Below are positions 1 to 9,944 of a stretch of DNA of 62,915 bases, in pieces. The notes under the pieces are model-generated. The model made no database searches, had not been told where the DNA came from, and saw only the letters and a program-made list of their open reading frames with translations. The stretch covers positions 23,327 to 86,241 of the forward strand of contig MNDR01000101.1 of the NCBI GenBank assembly GCA_001915025.1. The letters run 5' to 3'. This DNA comes from Gemmatimonadetes bacterium 13_2_20CM_2_65_7. GTDB taxonomy: Bacteria; Gemmatimonadota; Gemmatimonadetes; Gemmatimonadales; GWC2-71-9. Each line of letters starts with the position of its first letter. The stretch's first letter is position 1. Position numbers and translations under genes: made by a program.

Positions 1-2
1 CA

Positions 3-3000
3 TTCGCGCATGCCGCCAAGCCACTCGGGATTCAGGCAATCACCGGCGCCGCTGTCACGCTCACGGATGGCAGCGAGCTGATTCTGCTCGCCGAGACGCC
101 ACAGGGATATACGAATCTCTGCCGTCTACTCACCACCACGCACCTCGGCGCCGAGCGGCTCGATCCGCGACTGCCGCACACGGCGCTTGAAGAACGGCAT
201 GACGGACTCATCATCCTGTCTGGCTCGCGCCGGGATGGCTTGCTGCCGCGGACGTTGGAAAACGATGGATTGAGCGCAACCAGAAAGCTCGCCGAGCGAT
301 GCAAGGCGATATTCGGCGCCGATCGATTTTTTGTCGAGATCCAACGCAACCGGGTGCGGGGCGATGTCGCCCTGACGAGTGCCCTGATAAGCCTTGCGAA
401 TGACGTAGGCCTCAGCGCTGTCGCCACGGGCAGCGTGCATTACCACGCGCGCGAGCTGCATCGTCTGCACGATGTCATGGTCGCTATTCGCCATCGCACC
501 ACGCTCGACGGCTCGCATCGGGTCAGGAATCCGAACAGCGAGTTTTACCTGCGGCCACTGGAAGAAGTCACTACGCTGTTTCGTGACTGTCCGGATGCTG
601 TCGCCACTACTTTAGCCATCGCCGAGCGTTGTCGCGCCTTCGATTTGACGCGCGATCTGGGTTACACATTCCCCGACTTCCGGGGGGCCGATCGCGCGCC
701 CGCACCCCAAGCCCTCACCGAGCTGTGCCGTGCCCGTTTGGAGGAGCGCTACCCGGAAGACTCGCTCTATCACTCTCAGGCAGTGCGCCGGCTCGAAGCA
801 GAATTGGTGCTGATCGAGCATCATAAGCTCAGCGGCTTCTTTCTCGTCTATCACGATCTCTTCGATCTCGCGCGCGAGGTCGCGACCGACGTCCGGCGCG
901 GATCGCGACGCGCCAGCGGCAATCTCCTGCCGGGCAGAGGCCGCGGCTCCTCCGTCTCTTCCATTGTCTGCTATCTCCTTGGCCTGTCGCACATCGATCC
1001 GATCGCGAACAAGCTGTTCCTCGGCCGCTTTCTGAACGAGACCCTCGCGTCGGTGCCCGACATCGATCTCGATTTCCCCCGCGAGATTCGCGAGGAGCTG
1101 ATCCGCCGTGTCTACACGCGCTACGGCGCCGAGCACGTTGGGCTCGTGTGTTCGTTCCCCACCTATCGGCTGCGCTCGGCCGTGCGCGAAATCGGCAAAG
1201 CACTCGACCTGCCACTCGGCGAAATCGAGCTGGTCGCAAAGTTGGCGGATGGGCGCGCGGACGACCTTCCCGAAGAGATGGAACATCTGCCGGGCTTTGC
1301 CGGCCGCAAGGATGCTCCCCTGTGGCGGGATTTGTGTGCACTCGCGCACGAGATTCGCGGACTGCCGCGCCACGTGTCACAGCATCCGGGTGGCATGGTG
1401 ATTTCCTCCCGGCCCCTGGTGGAGCTGGTGCCACTCGAGCACGCGGCAATGGAAGACCGCGTCGTCTGCCAGTGGGATAAGGATTCCTGCGATGACGCGC
1501 GATTCATCAAGATCGATTTTCTCGCGCTCGGGATGCTGTCACTTGTCGAAGAATGCGTCGAGCTGATCGCCCGTCACACCGGGTCGCCCCCCGACCTCTC
1601 GCGTATCGACTTCGAGGATCCCGCGATCTACGATCGCATCTGCGCCGGTGACACCATCGGTCTGTTTCAAATCGAGAGCCGGGCGCAGATCCAGATGATC
1701 CGTCGCAGCCGCCCGCGCAATCTCGAGGACCTCGCGGTCGAGGTCGCAATCGTGCGGCCAGGACCGATCGTCGGCGGCGCCGTGAACCCGTACGTGCGGC
1801 GGCGCGAAGAGCAGCGCCGCGCGCACGCGGCGGGTCGTGCCTATGAGCCACCGGTCGATCATCCCTTGCTGCGCGACTGTCTTGCGGAGACGCTGGGCGT
1901 GATCCTTTATCAGGATCAGGTGCTGCAGGTCTGCCAGGCACTCGCGGGATTCACCACTGGACAGGCGGAGGCGCTGCGGCGGGCGATGAGCCGGCGCCGC
2001 TCGCACGATCTGATGGCCGGCTTCTGGGACGAATTCCGCCAGGGGGCGCAGAGCCGCGGCGTTCCCGAAGCGACCGCCGAAAAAGTGTTCGCCCAGGTGA
2101 TCGCCTTCAGTGAATTTGGATTTCCCAAATCGCACGCCGCAGCGTTTGGATTGCTCGCCTATCAATCGGCGTGGCTCAGGCACTATCATCCCGTCGAGTA
2201 CTACGTCGCGCTCTTCAACAATCAGCCGATGGGGTTTTACTCGATCGATGCGCTGGGTCGCGACGCATTGCGCAACGGCATCGATATGAAATTGCCGGAC
2301 CTCAATCGCAGCGACGTCTGGTGCACGGTTGAACGGGACACGGCTGCTCTACGGGTGGGATTGGGTTTCGTGCGGCATTGGAGCGAAGAGACAGCGACCG
2401 CCACTGTACTGGAGCGTGAGCAGCACGGACCGTTCAAGAGCGTCGGCGATTTCATACGACGCGCTCCGCCTGCTCTCAAACGAACGGCGATCGAAGCACT
2501 CATGTGGGTCGGCGGCTGTGATGGGTTCGGACTCACCCGGCGCGAGCTGTTGTGGCAGGTGGGTCTCTGGCTCCCTCCCAAGGCCCAGCGCAGCAGCGAC
2601 GGACGCGGGCGTTGCCAGCTCGAGCTGGCGCTGAATCATCCTCACGAGCACTTACGTTTCCGCGGTCTGGCCGCCCACGAACAGCTGCTCGCCGAATACG
2701 CCACACTCGGCTTCTCGGCCAGCGGCCATCCTTTGTCGTTGGTACGTAATGCATTACCAGCCGATCTCACGCTCAACCGCGATCTCGAAAACCTGAAAGC
2801 TGGAGTCAAGTGTCAGGTGGCGGGGCTGGTCGTTGCGCGCCAGCGGCCAGAAACCGCGAAGGGGACCGTATTCCTCCTGGTCGAAGACGAGACCGGCATG
2901 ACGAACGTGATCGTGCGGACCGACGTGTACGACCGCTATCGCGCGGCTGTCCGCGGGGAGCCGTTTGTGCTGGTTCGTGGCAAGCTCGCCAAGGATGATG

Positions 3001-3152
3001 GGACCGTGAATGTTCTGGCGGAGGAGATTACCGGACTGCAATGCGAAATGACAAAGCCGCCTGATGACTCCGCCTTCCGAGCTCCGCATTCCGCATTCGC
3101 CTTTTTGAAGGCAATGCGTCGAGTCGCACCCGACTCGAAGGATTGGGGATGA
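3..3152 (+). CDS. dnaE2: Error-prone DNA polymerase III alpha subunit, DnaE2 type (5' end outside window)
   Basis: C-family replicative-type polymerase, probably used in translesion synthesis. The frame is open from the first bases of the window, so the N-terminus lies outside. The visible part begins inside the PHP domain (GSVHYHA is the later PHP histidine region). The polymerase core holds PDIDLDFPREIREE, which carries the paired catalytic aspartates, and the nearby G-RGR-GSS signature. GLFQIESRAQ and the FPKSHAAAFG region of the fingers follow. An OB fold lies near the end (VAGLVVARQRPETAKG). The C-terminus KDWG resembles the SRDF-type ending of DnaE2 proteins. Between the OB fold and that tail, about 20 residues are encoded by a repeat-like insert at 3040-3097. 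ImuA/ImuB partners would be expected upstream but cannot be seen. The next gene overlaps the stop codon (ATGA). Confidence 0.93.
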   Translation, partial: FAHAAKPLGIQAITGAAVTLTDGSELILLAETPQGYTNLCRLLTTTHLGAERLDPRLPHTALEERHDGLIILSGSRRDGLLPRTLENDGLSATRKLAERCKAIFGADRFFVEIQRNRVRGDVALTSALISLANDVGLSAVATGSVHYHARELHRLHDVMVAIRHRTTLDGSHRVRNPNSEFYLRPLEEVTTLFRDCPDAVATTLAIAERCRAFDLTRDLGYTFPDFRGADRAPAPQALTELCRARLEERYPEDSLYHSQAVRRLEAELVLIEHHKLSGFFLVYHDLFDLAREVATDVRRGSRRASGNLLPGRGRGSSVSSIVCYLLGLSHIDPIANKLFLGRFLNETLASVPDIDLDFPREIREELIRRVYTRYGAEHVGLVCSFPTYRLRSAVREIGKALDLPLGEIELVAKLADGRADDLPEEMEHLPGFAGRKDAPLWRDLCALAHEIRGLPRHVSQHPGGMVISSRPLVELVPLEHAAMEDRVVCQWDKDSCDDARFIKIDFLALGMLSLVEECVELIARHTGSPPDLSRIDFEDPAIYDRICAGDTIGLFQIESRAQIQMIRRSRPRNLEDLAVEVAIVRPGPIVGGAVNPYVRRREEQRRAHAAGRAYEPPVDHPLLRDCLAETLGVILYQDQVLQVCQALAGFTTGQAEALRRAMSRRRSHDLMAGFWDEFRQGAQSRGVPEATAEKVFAQVIAFSEFGFPKSHAAAFGLLAYQSAWLRHYHPVEYYVALFNNQPMGFYSIDALGRDALRNGIDMKLPDLNRSDVWCTVERDTAALRVGLGFVRHWSEETATATVLEREQHGPFKSVGDFIRRAPPALKRTAIEALMWVGGCDGFGLTRRELLWQVGLWLPPKAQRSSDGRGRCQLELALNHPHEHLRFRGLAAHEQLLAEYATLGFSASGHPLSLVRNALPADLTLNRDLENLKAGVKCQVAGLVVARQRPETAKGTVFLLVEDETGMTNVIVRTDVYDRYRAAVRGEPFVLVRGKLAKDDGTVNVLAEEITGLQCEMTKPPDDSAFRAPHSAFAFLKAMRRVAPDSKDWG
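3040..3097. repeat. Short inverted repeat embedded in the dnaE2 3' end
   Basis: AATGCGAAATG (3040-3050) and CATTCCGCATT (3087-3097) are inverted copies matching at 10 of 11 positions, with a 36-nt interior. The element is translated in frame between the OB fold and the conserved C-terminal tail of the polymerase. The same TTCCGCATT core recurs inside lhr at 6503-6536. This is probably a small dispersed palindromic element tolerated in coding sequence; copy number elsewhere in the genome is unknown. Confidence 0.45.
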
Positions 3153-3724
3153 GCGCTGCCTTGGGGTTTCGCGTGAAATCCGGCTGGGCCGCCGCCGTGC
3201 TCCTCACGGGCCCAAAAACAGCCCCGCGCGTGGTGGACAGCCGCATCGTCGAGCTGAGTGATGCCAAGGTGCCGCACTCGCGCCAACCCTATCACGCGGG
3301 AATGGGGACCGCGCAAACCAACCGCCACATCGTCGACAGGCTGGTTCGAGGAATCGAGCGGTTCTCGCGCCTGTCCCTGGCCGCCCTCGTTGCCGAGCAC
3401 CGGGCCGAACATCAGCTGCGTGCCGCGGGAGTCGTCGTGTCGTCGTTGATCGATCCCGCGACGATCGCCAGTCCGCACATGCGCGCGCATGCGTCTGAGG
3501 GCCGGTTGTTCCGAGCCGTCACCGCCAGCGGGCTGGAGCGCTGCGGATTGGCAGCCGCGGTCGTGCTCGAGCGCGATGTTTACGACCGGCTCGCCAGGAA
3601 ACTCCGTCGGGCGCCTGCGACCGTGAAGGCTCAAGTCGCGGCGCTCGGCGACGGCGTTGGACGCTGGCGCGCCGAGCAAAAGGTCGCGGCGGCCGCCGCC
3701 TGGTTGGTCCTGAGCGGGGGTTGA
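3149..3724 (+). CDS. Conserved-looking hypothetical protein, translationally coupled to dnaE2
   Basis: About 191 residues, starting at an ATG that overlaps the dnaE2 stop as ATGA; a TTG two codons upstream (3143) is a less attractive start. I do not recognise a named family. The N-terminal half has ordered alpha/beta-like sequence, including AAAVLLTGPKTAPRVVDSR followed by VELSDAKVPHSRQPYHAG. Hydrophobic strands such as AAAVVLERDVYD and an alanine-rich C-terminal helix follow. There is no signal peptide or membrane segment, so it is probably cytoplasmic. Overlap with the polymerase points to co-expression, but no DNA-repair function can be read from the sequence. The RQPYHAG motif looks like a possible active-site or ligand loop (inference). 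Confidence 0.75.
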   Translation: MSAALGFRVKSGWAAAVLLTGPKTAPRVVDSRIVELSDAKVPHSRQPYHAGMGTAQTNRHIVDRLVRGIERFSRLSLAALVAEHRAEHQLRAAGVVVSSLIDPATIASPHMRAHASEGRLFRAVTASGLERCGLAAAVVLERDVYDRLARKLRRAPATVKAQVAALGDGVGRWRAEQKVAAAAAWLVLSGG

Positions 3725-3756
3725 CGCGGTCACGGCACCGGGCGAGATATTTTGTC

Positions 3757-5043
3757 GTGGGCCGCCGCACCCATCTGCTGGTTTTTGCTCTCGTCCTTTT
3801 CGTCGTCCCCGGCGCAGCCGGGCAAGGTCGCAGTGCGGAGTCCGTACGCGCCGCTCGCGCGCTGATCGGCAGCGGTCAGTTCGCCAAGGCCGATACGGCG
3901 CTGCACGAAGCGCTCGAGTCCGCGCTGTACCTCATGGACAGCGTCAATGTTTTCGTCTGGCGCGGCATTCTCGAGTACGTGCGCGGCTCGGACAGTCTCG
4001 CGCGGACGAATTTTCGCAGCGCGCTGCAGTTGCGTCAGATCGTCGCCGTTCGTGGCCTCGACGAGATTTCCCCCGGCCTGCAAGACGTTTTCGACGCAGA
4101 GGCGCGGCCGTTCCGCATTTTCGTCGCGAGCGACCTCGATGAGCCCGCGGCTTGGCGTGCCGGGCCGAAGCTCGTCTATCCGGCAGAACTGCGGCGGCGG
4201 CGCGTGGGCGGTCACGCTCTCGTAACCGCGGTCATCGATACCCTCGGCCGAGTCGAGGAGCGCGGTTTCGAGATCCTCGAATCGCCGGACTCCGCATTCA
4301 ACGCCCCGTTGCGGCAGATGATGTTCGCCGCGCAGTTCACGCCGGGTCGCGTCAAGGGTCATCTCGTGAGGAGCGCCGTCAGCCTCGGATTCACGCTCAA
4401 CCCGCCGGCTCCCGCGAATCCCACGACGCTCATCGGCGCGGCACGCGAGCAATTGCGCGCGCATCGCGCCGACAGCGCGCTGGCGCTCACCGCAGACGCG
4501 TTGGACAGTGCCAACAACGCGACCCCCGGCGAACGCGTGTACGCGGTGCTCGTTCAAGGGATTGCATGGCACGCGAAGGGCCGGGACAGTCTGGCGGCGC
4601 GGTCGTTCGAGGAAGGTCTCGCGGGCTATCACGATCTCACGGCGCGCGGCGTCGACCTCGCGCCGTTCCTCAAACGGCTGGCGGATTCCATCCGCATCAG
4701 CCGCCACCGCGGCAGGACCACCGCTGGTGTGGCCTCACCGTTCGGCGCACCCAGCGTTGTGGGAGCTGCCGATGAGCCGCCGGCGCTCATTTCGTATCCG
4801 CCGATTCGCTACGCCGCTGAGATGCAGGCCCTGCGGATCGGCGGCACCGTGATTGTGGAAGCGACACTCGACACCACCGGGCGCGTCCTGCCACCCACTG
4901 TGAAGGTGGTCCAGAGTCCCAATCCAGTATTCGATGCGGAGACGAAGCGGGTCGTCCTTGCCGCGGTATATCGACCGGCCCGGATTGGGGGCCGGCCCAC
5001 GCGTGTGACGATTCGTCAGCCGGTCACATTTGCAGCCTATTGA
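3757..5043 (+). CDS. Exported protein with two TonB C-terminal-like domains
   Basis: About 428 residues. The GTG at 3757 is chosen because it gives a clean signal peptide (RRTHLLVFALVLFVVPGAAG) and follows GGCGAG by about ten bases; a TTG at 3721 overlapping the previous stop is the alternative. After the signal, a TPR-like alpha-helical stretch rich in ARALIGSGQFAKAD-type helices is followed by a first TonB_C-like domain (YPAELRRRRVGGHALV, ending in the AQFTPGR region). A second helical stretch and a second TonB_C-like domain follow (YPPIRYAAEMQALRIGG through AVYRPARIGG). It has no proline-rich spacer and no ExbB/ExbD genes nearby. A periplasmic interaction or scaffold protein is therefore more likely than an energy transducer (inference). 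Confidence 0.82.
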   Translation: MGRRTHLLVFALVLFVVPGAAGQGRSAESVRAARALIGSGQFAKADTALHEALESALYLMDSVNVFVWRGILEYVRGSDSLARTNFRSALQLRQIVAVRGLDEISPGLQDVFDAEARPFRIFVASDLDEPAAWRAGPKLVYPAELRRRRVGGHALVTAVIDTLGRVEERGFEILESPDSAFNAPLRQMMFAAQFTPGRVKGHLVRSAVSLGFTLNPPAPANPTTLIGAAREQLRAHRADSALALTADALDSANNATPGERVYAVLVQGIAWHAKGRDSLAARSFEEGLAGYHDLTARGVDLAPFLKRLADSIRISRHRGRTTAGVASPFGAPSVVGAADEPPALISYPPIRYAAEMQALRIGGTVIVEATLDTTGRVLPPTVKVVQSPNPVFDAETKRVVLAAVYRPARIGGRPTRVTIRQPVTFAAY

Positions 5044-5064
5044 CGCCCGAGCGAGAATCAAGGC

Positions 5065-5601
5065 ATGACAACTGAAGTCGCTACACTCGCTGGCGGTTGC
5101 TTTTGGTGTCTTGAAGCGGTTTTCGAGCAGCTTCGCGGCGTCAGCAAGGTGACCTCCGGCTACACGGGCGGTCACGTCGCCAATCCCACTTATGAGGCCG
5201 TCTGTACCGGCACGACCGGACATGCGGAGGTCACGCAGGTCACCTTCGATCCCGACGTGGTCTCCTACCGCGATCTCCTCGGCGTCTTCTTCTCGCTGCA
5301 CGATCCCACCACCGTCAATCGCCAGGGCGGCGACGTGGGCACGCAGTACCGCTCAGCGATCTTCTATCATGACGACGAGCAGCGCCGGACGGCGGAGGAA
5401 GTCATCAGGGAGCTGGAGGCCGAGCATATCTTCGACGACCCGATCGTGACGACGATCGAGCCACTGAAGGCTTTCTATCCCGCCGAGGAATACCACCGGG
5501 AGTATTACCGCCGCAATCCCAACCAGCCGTATTGCCGCGCGGTCATCGCCCCCAAGGTCGCCAAACTCCGGACCAAGTACCTGCAGAAGCTCAAAATCTA
5601 G
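5065..5601 (+). CDS. msrA: Peptide-methionine (S)-S-oxide reductase MsrA
   Basis: Repairs methionine-S-sulfoxide in proteins and free methionine using thioredoxin-derived electrons. The 178-residue protein has the diagnostic [11 protein letters not shown] motif near the N-terminus, with the nucleophilic Cys before FW. It also has the [24 protein letters not shown] block that builds the substrate pocket, and [11 protein letters not shown] later. Length is normal for a single-domain MsrA; there is no MsrB fusion and no signal peptide, so it is cytoplasmic. The second FWC cysteine and the CTG cysteine are candidates for resolving residues. The gene follows the TonB-C gene by about 20 bp. Its stop overlaps the convergent lhr stop by four bases. 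Confidence 0.96.
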   Translation: MTTEVATLAGGCFWCLEAVFEQLRGVSKVTSGYTGGHVANPTYEAVCTGTTGHAEVTQVTFDPDVVSYRDLLGVFFSLHDPTTVNRQGGDVGTQYRSAIFYHDDEQRRTAEEVIRELEAEHIFDDPIVTTIEPLKAFYPAEEYHREYYRRNPNQPYCRAVIAPKVAKLRTKYLQKLKI

Positions 5602-8600
5602 CCGGCTCGACTCTTTCCCAAGTAGGTGCGCACAAGAGGAACTGGGCGGCGGCGCATCAACGCGGCCCGCAGCACGTCGCGCTCCTCAGTTGGCGCCTCG
5701 ACGAGGAAGCGCTCCTTGCCTTCGCTTTCCTTCACAACGATCGGTACGCCGTCACGATAGAGCACACGGTTGCTGGTAATCGCCGGCACCGCTTCGCCGG
5801 GCGTCAGGATCCCAACGAGGTTCAGAGGATCCGCGCCACTGATCGCGACCAGCTCCCCGTCCCCACCTTCGCGGCGCGTCGTGCGGAGCAGCCCGATCGC
5901 TTCGGGCAGCGCATACTGCTCGCCCGAGACCCCGCCGACGAATCTCCCGCCCCTGATCTCGCCGCGCGCTTCGAGCCGGCGGTACACGCGCAGGATGTCG
6001 CGCCAGGGTGCCAGCAGCGTCTCACGCTGCACCAGGCGGCGGAAGACCACGCCGTAACGCCGCAGCAGCTGCCAGGCGATGGCTTCAGCAATGTCCTCTT
6101 CGGGAATCGGTGGCCGCGCGTGCGTGCGCGACCAACGTCCCGCCGTTTCGACGCCGAACGGCGCGATTCTGCCGCGCCGCCGGTAGCCTCCACCCAGTGG
6201 TCGGCGCCGATCGGACGGCACCAGCAACGCGCGCAGGCCCGCGAAGCTGTCGGATGAAACCAGTCCCCACGCGACCAGCTCGCCGAGTCCCTTCTCGACT
6301 TCGGTTCGCAATAGCCCGGTCGCGTTGACGAGATCCCCGAAAAAGAGCGCGCCCCGTTGCTCGAATGCAGAGAGCATCGCCTTCGCGGTTGAAGAAAGCG
6401 GCAGTGCGCTTGGATCCGGCTCCGGAAGTCCGGCCCGCCAAACCTCCCCGCGGTCGCGCCGGAACAGCGCGATCGGAGTGCTGCGCACGGGACCAGCCTT
6501 TCGATTCCGCATTGCGACTTCCGCATTCCGCGTTGCTGTGAGTCTGCCCCACGCGATCTCGCCCGACAGGCACAGTCCATCGAGCCAGAGCGGATCGTAA
6601 TCCATGAGCCGCCCCGGCAGCACTTCCGATTCCCAGGCGCCCGCGGCGAGCTCGTAGCCGTCGAGGACGTCGAGAACCGCCGCCAAACCTTCGGGCCCCT
6701 CGGCTCGCGATCCCGGCGCGAGGCGCTGCCACCGGAACAGGAAGCGCAGGAAGTCCGCCGCGGCGACCGGCTCGATCTCTCTGCGTAGCCGGTCGAGCGT
6801 GTAGCGATGAATCCGCGCCAGCAGCCGGCGCTCGCACCACTCGGTTCCCTGCACTCCGGCGGAGAAGCGGCCGCGAAGCGCGAAGCCTTCGTGCTCGAGC
6901 GCCGCGAGCGCGAAGTCGACGTCAATGGTAGGAAGCCCGGTAGCGTCGGCGATGTCGGCGGCGGTGGTCGGGCCGACCACCTCGAGCCGCCCACGCACCA
7001 GCTCGCGAATCGCGTCTTCCCTGTTCCAGGTTCTTGCTCGCTCGCGCTCCGGCGGTGTCACGACCGGCTCGTGCAGAGCGCCGGGGAACGCGGTTTGTAC
7101 CATGGGCAACCGCTCAGTCGCCACCCACAACCGTCCATCCACAGTGGTCACCCGGCCGGCGCTGATCAGGCTGTCGTACGTGTCCTTCCAGGACGCGTGC
7201 GTTCCGGCCTCGACGCTTGGGACGGCGCCCATGATGAGCAGCGCGTCGTGGAGCTCGTCCGCGGTTTCGGGATCGGGCCATGCTTGCTCGCGCACGAGGT
7301 CGATGGCGGACTGATCAAGCTTCCCGAACTCGTCCGCGGTCTTCACGTCGAGCCCGCGACGGGTTAGCACCGCCTGCGTGCGGCGCTCCTCGAGCGGTGC
7401 GTCATCGAGGAACGCGTAGGGCCGGGCGTTCAGGACCTCATGCGACAGCGGCGACGGCTCTGAGGTGTCGCGGGCGATCATCGTGAGCTGTCCCGCTTCC
7501 ATTCCCTCGAGAATCCGCTTGAGACCGGGGAAATCCATCGCCTCGAGCAGGCAGTCGGCGATCGTCTGATTCACGAGGGGGTGATCGGGGATCTCGCGGT
7601 CGCCGACGAGATTCTCGGGACAGGCGAGCTGATCGGGGAACACCGCCGCCACGAGATCCTCGGATTCCATCCGTTGCAGCGGCGTGGGGACTTTGCGCCC
7701 GCCTCTGAACCGCAACACGGCGAGCGCGCGTGTCGCGTTCCAGCGCCACCGCGTCCCGAAGACCGGCGCGTCGAGCATGGCCTGCACAAGCAGGTGTTCG
7801 GCCGTCGCCGGCTTCAAGTACTGGAAGACATCCTCGAGCGGGAAGCTGTGCTGCGGACCGAGCGACAAGACGATGGCGTCCTCGGTCGCCGCCGCCTGGA
7901 GCTCGAAGTTGAAGCTGCGGCAGAAGCGCTTGCGGAGCGCGAGTCCCCACGCGCGATTGATGCGGCTGCCGAACGGCGCGTGCAGCACGAGCTGCATGCC
8001 GCCCGCTTCGTCGAAGAACCGCTCCAGCACGAGACATTGCTGCGTCGGGATCGTGCCGAGGATCTGCCGGGTCGCGCCGAGGTACTCGACGATCTGCCGG
8101 GCGCCCGGCTCGTTGAGTCCGAGACTCTCAACCAGCCACTGAGTCGCGGCCGGCGGATCATCCAGCCGGTCGGCGATATCCTGCCGCAGCCGCGACACTT
8201 CCTCCGACAACTCGTTTGTGCGCCCCGGCGCTTCGCCGAGCCAGAAGGGCAGCGTCGGTGGCTGTCCCTTGGCATCGGCCACGCGAACCTGCCCCGACTC
8301 GACTTTGACGATCTGGTACGACGTGTTGCCGAGCTGGAAGATGTCACCCGGCGTGCTCTCGATCGCGAAGTCCTCGTTCAACGTGCCGACGAATGTCTCG
8401 GTCGGCTCGAGAATGACGCGGTAATCCCCCAGATCGGGGATCGCGCCGCCCGACGTGATGGCGGCGATGCGCGCCCCGCGCCGCCCCTTGAGCTTGCGGT
8501 TGATCCCGTCGTAGTGGATGTGCGCGCTGCGCCGGCCGCGCCGGGTCGTAAACCCTTCCGCCAGCATCTGCACCACGGCGTCGAACTCCGCCCGGGTGAG

Positions 8601-9917
8601 CTCACGGTACGGATACGCGGAACGCACCCGCTCGTAGAGCTCGTTCTCATCCCACTCTTCGCCGGCGGTCGCCGCGACGATCTGCTGGGCGAGAATGTCG
8701 AGCGGCTTGTTGGGGATGATCAGGCGATCGAGCCGGCCCTCGCGGGTGGCGCGGAGCATCGCCGCGCACTCGATCAGCTCATCGCGCGAAAGGGGGAAAA
8801 GCCGCCCTTTCGGAATTGCGCCGAGGCGATGCCCGGCCCGGCCAACGCGCTGCAGCAGCGTGGCAATCGAGCGCGTCGAGCCAACCTGGATGACGAGATC
8901 GACGCTGCCGATGTCGATGCCCAGCTCGAGCGACGCGGTGGCGACGAGCGCTTTGAGCTCGCCCCGCTTGAGTCGCTCTTCGGCTTCGAGCCGCTTCTCG
9001 CGCGACAGGCTGCCGTGATGGCTCGTGACGTGATCGGCACCGATCCGTTCCGAGAGGTGCATCGTGAGACGCTCGGCGAGGCGCCGAGTGTTCACGAACA
9101 CCAGCGTCGTGCGATGCTGCGTGATCAGCTCAGCGATCCGGGTGTTGATCTCTTCCCAGACCTCCGCCGACATCACCGCCTCGAGCGGCGACGATGGGAT
9201 CTCCAGCTCCAGATCGAGCCTGCGGATGTGGCCGGCGTCGACAATCGTGGGCAACGGCTGACCGGTGCCCACGAGGAACTGGGCGATCTCTTCGATCGGT
9301 TTCTGCGTGGCCGAGAGCCCGATTCGCTGAGGCCGCTTCCCAATCAGGGCATCCAGTCGAGCGAGCGACAGGGATAGATGACTGCCGCGTTTGTCGCGCG
9401 CTACCGCATGGATCTCATCGACGATCACAGTGCGCACCGAGCGCAACATCTCGCGCGCGCGCTCGGACGTGAGGATGAGGTAGAGCGATTCCGGCGTGGT
9501 CACCAGGATGTGCGGCGGCTGCTTGAGCATCGCCTGCCGCTCGGACTGCGGCGTGTCGCCGGTGCGGACCAGCGTCCGCACCTCCACGTCCGGCAGCCCC
9601 TGCTCCGCCAGCGTCGCGCGGATTTCGGCCAACGGTTCAGACAGGTTTTTCTGTACGTCGTTCGACAGCGCTTTCAGAGGCGAGACGTAGACCACCTGCA
9701 TCTCGTCTGTCAGCTCACCATTCAATCCCTGCCGTACCAGACCGTCGATGGCAGACAGGAAAGCGGCGAACGTCTTACCTGAGCCGGTGGGCGCGGCGAT
9801 CAAGACATCGCCGCCCTGTTGAATTACCGGCCAGGCGCGACGCTGTGGCTCGGTCGGCTCGGCGAAGCGGTTGGCAAACCAGCGCTCGATGACAGGATGA
9901 AAGCGGGACAGCGGCAT
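5598..9917 (-). CDS. lhr: Lhr-type large DEAD/DEAH-box helicase
   Basis: 1439 residues, close to full-length Lhr proteins, which have an N-terminal ATPase/helicase and a long accessory C-terminal half. Visible motifs are APTGSGKT (Walker A, near residue 45), TTPESLY, VDEIH (motif II), LSATQKP (motif III), [20 protein letters not shown], and RVGRAGHR (motif VI). Winged-helix and Lhr-core regions follow. Lhr proteins are 3'-5' nucleic-acid translocases linked to DNA repair; the substrate here is inferred from the family. Near residue 1130 the coding sequence contains a short repeat-like insert (6503-6536) translated as [11 protein letters not shown]. The start ATG lies 27 bp after the ispH stop on the same strand, so the two may be co-transcribed. 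The 3' end is convergent with msrA. Confidence 0.94.
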   Translation of the reverse strand: MPLSRFHPVIERWFANRFAEPTEPQRRAWPVIQQGGDVLIAAPTGSGKTFAAFLSAIDGLVRQGLNGELTDEMQVVYVSPLKALSNDVQKNLSEPLAEIRATLAEQGLPDVEVRTLVRTGDTPQSERQAMLKQPPHILVTTPESLYLILTSERAREMLRSVRTVIVDEIHAVARDKRGSHLSLSLARLDALIGKRPQRIGLSATQKPIEEIAQFLVGTGQPLPTIVDAGHIRRLDLELEIPSSPLEAVMSAEVWEEINTRIAELITQHRTTLVFVNTRRLAERLTMHLSERIGADHVTSHHGSLSREKRLEAEERLKRGELKALVATASLELGIDIGSVDLVIQVGSTRSIATLLQRVGRAGHRLGAIPKGRLFPLSRDELIECAAMLRATREGRLDRLIIPNKPLDILAQQIVAATAGEEWDENELYERVRSAYPYRELTRAEFDAVVQMLAEGFTTRRGRRSAHIHYDGINRKLKGRRGARIAAITSGGAIPDLGDYRVILEPTETFVGTLNEDFAIESTPGDIFQLGNTSYQIVKVESGQVRVADAKGQPPTLPFWLGEAPGRTNELSEEVSRLRQDIADRLDDPPAATQWLVESLGLNEPGARQIVEYLGATRQILGTIPTQQCLVLERFFDEAGGMQLVLHAPFGSRINRAWGLALRKRFCRSFNFELQAAATEDAIVLSLGPQHSFPLEDVFQYLKPATAEHLLVQAMLDAPVFGTRWRWNATRALAVLRFRGGRKVPTPLQRMESEDLVAAVFPDQLACPENLVGDREIPDHPLVNQTIADCLLEAMDFPGLKRILEGMEAGQLTMIARDTSEPSPLSHEVLNARPYAFLDDAPLEERRTQAVLTRRGLDVKTADEFGKLDQSAIDLVREQAWPDPETADELHDALLIMGAVPSVEAGTHASWKDTYDSLISAGRVTTVDGRLWVATERLPMVQTAFPGALHEPVVTPPERERARTWNREDAIRELVRGRLEVVGPTTAADIADATGLPTIDVDFALAALEHEGFALRGRFSAGVQGTEWCERRLLARIHRYTLDRLRREIEPVAAADFLRFLFRWQRLAPGSRAEGPEGLAAVLDVLDGYELAAGAWESEVLPGRLMDYDPLWLDGLCLSGEIAWGRLTATRNAEVAMRNRKAGPVRSTPIALFRRDRGEVWRAGLPEPDPSALPLSSTAKAMLSAFEQRGALFFGDLVNATGLLRTEVEKGLGELVAWGLVSSDSFAGLRALLVPSDRRRPLGGGYRRRGRIAPFGVETAGRWSRTHARPPIPEEDIAEAIAWQLLRRYGVVFRRLVQRETLLAPWRDILRVYRRLEARGEIRGGRFVGGVSGEQYALPEAIGLLRTTRREGGDGELVAISGADPLNLVGILTPGEAVPAITSNRVLYRDGVPIVVKESEGKERFLVEAPTEERDVLRAALMRRRPVPLVRTYLGKSRAG
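6503..6536. repeat. TTCCGCATT direct repeat inside lhr
   Basis: Contains ATTCCGCATT, then CTTCCGCATTCCGCG about 15 bases later, sharing the TTCCGCATT core with the element in dnaE2 (3040-3097). It is translated in frame in a C-terminal linker of the helicase. The amino acids it encodes look foreign to the surrounding Lhr sequence. It is best read as a small dispersed repeat; only two copies can be seen here. Confidence 0.4.
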
Positions 9918-9944
9918 AGGACCCGAAATATACCCGAAACTGAG

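Noticed and set aside
7581-9377. 598-residue plus-strand ORF opposite lhr.
   Set aside because: Antisense shadow of a clearly coding helicase; rich in Arg and His, no family features.
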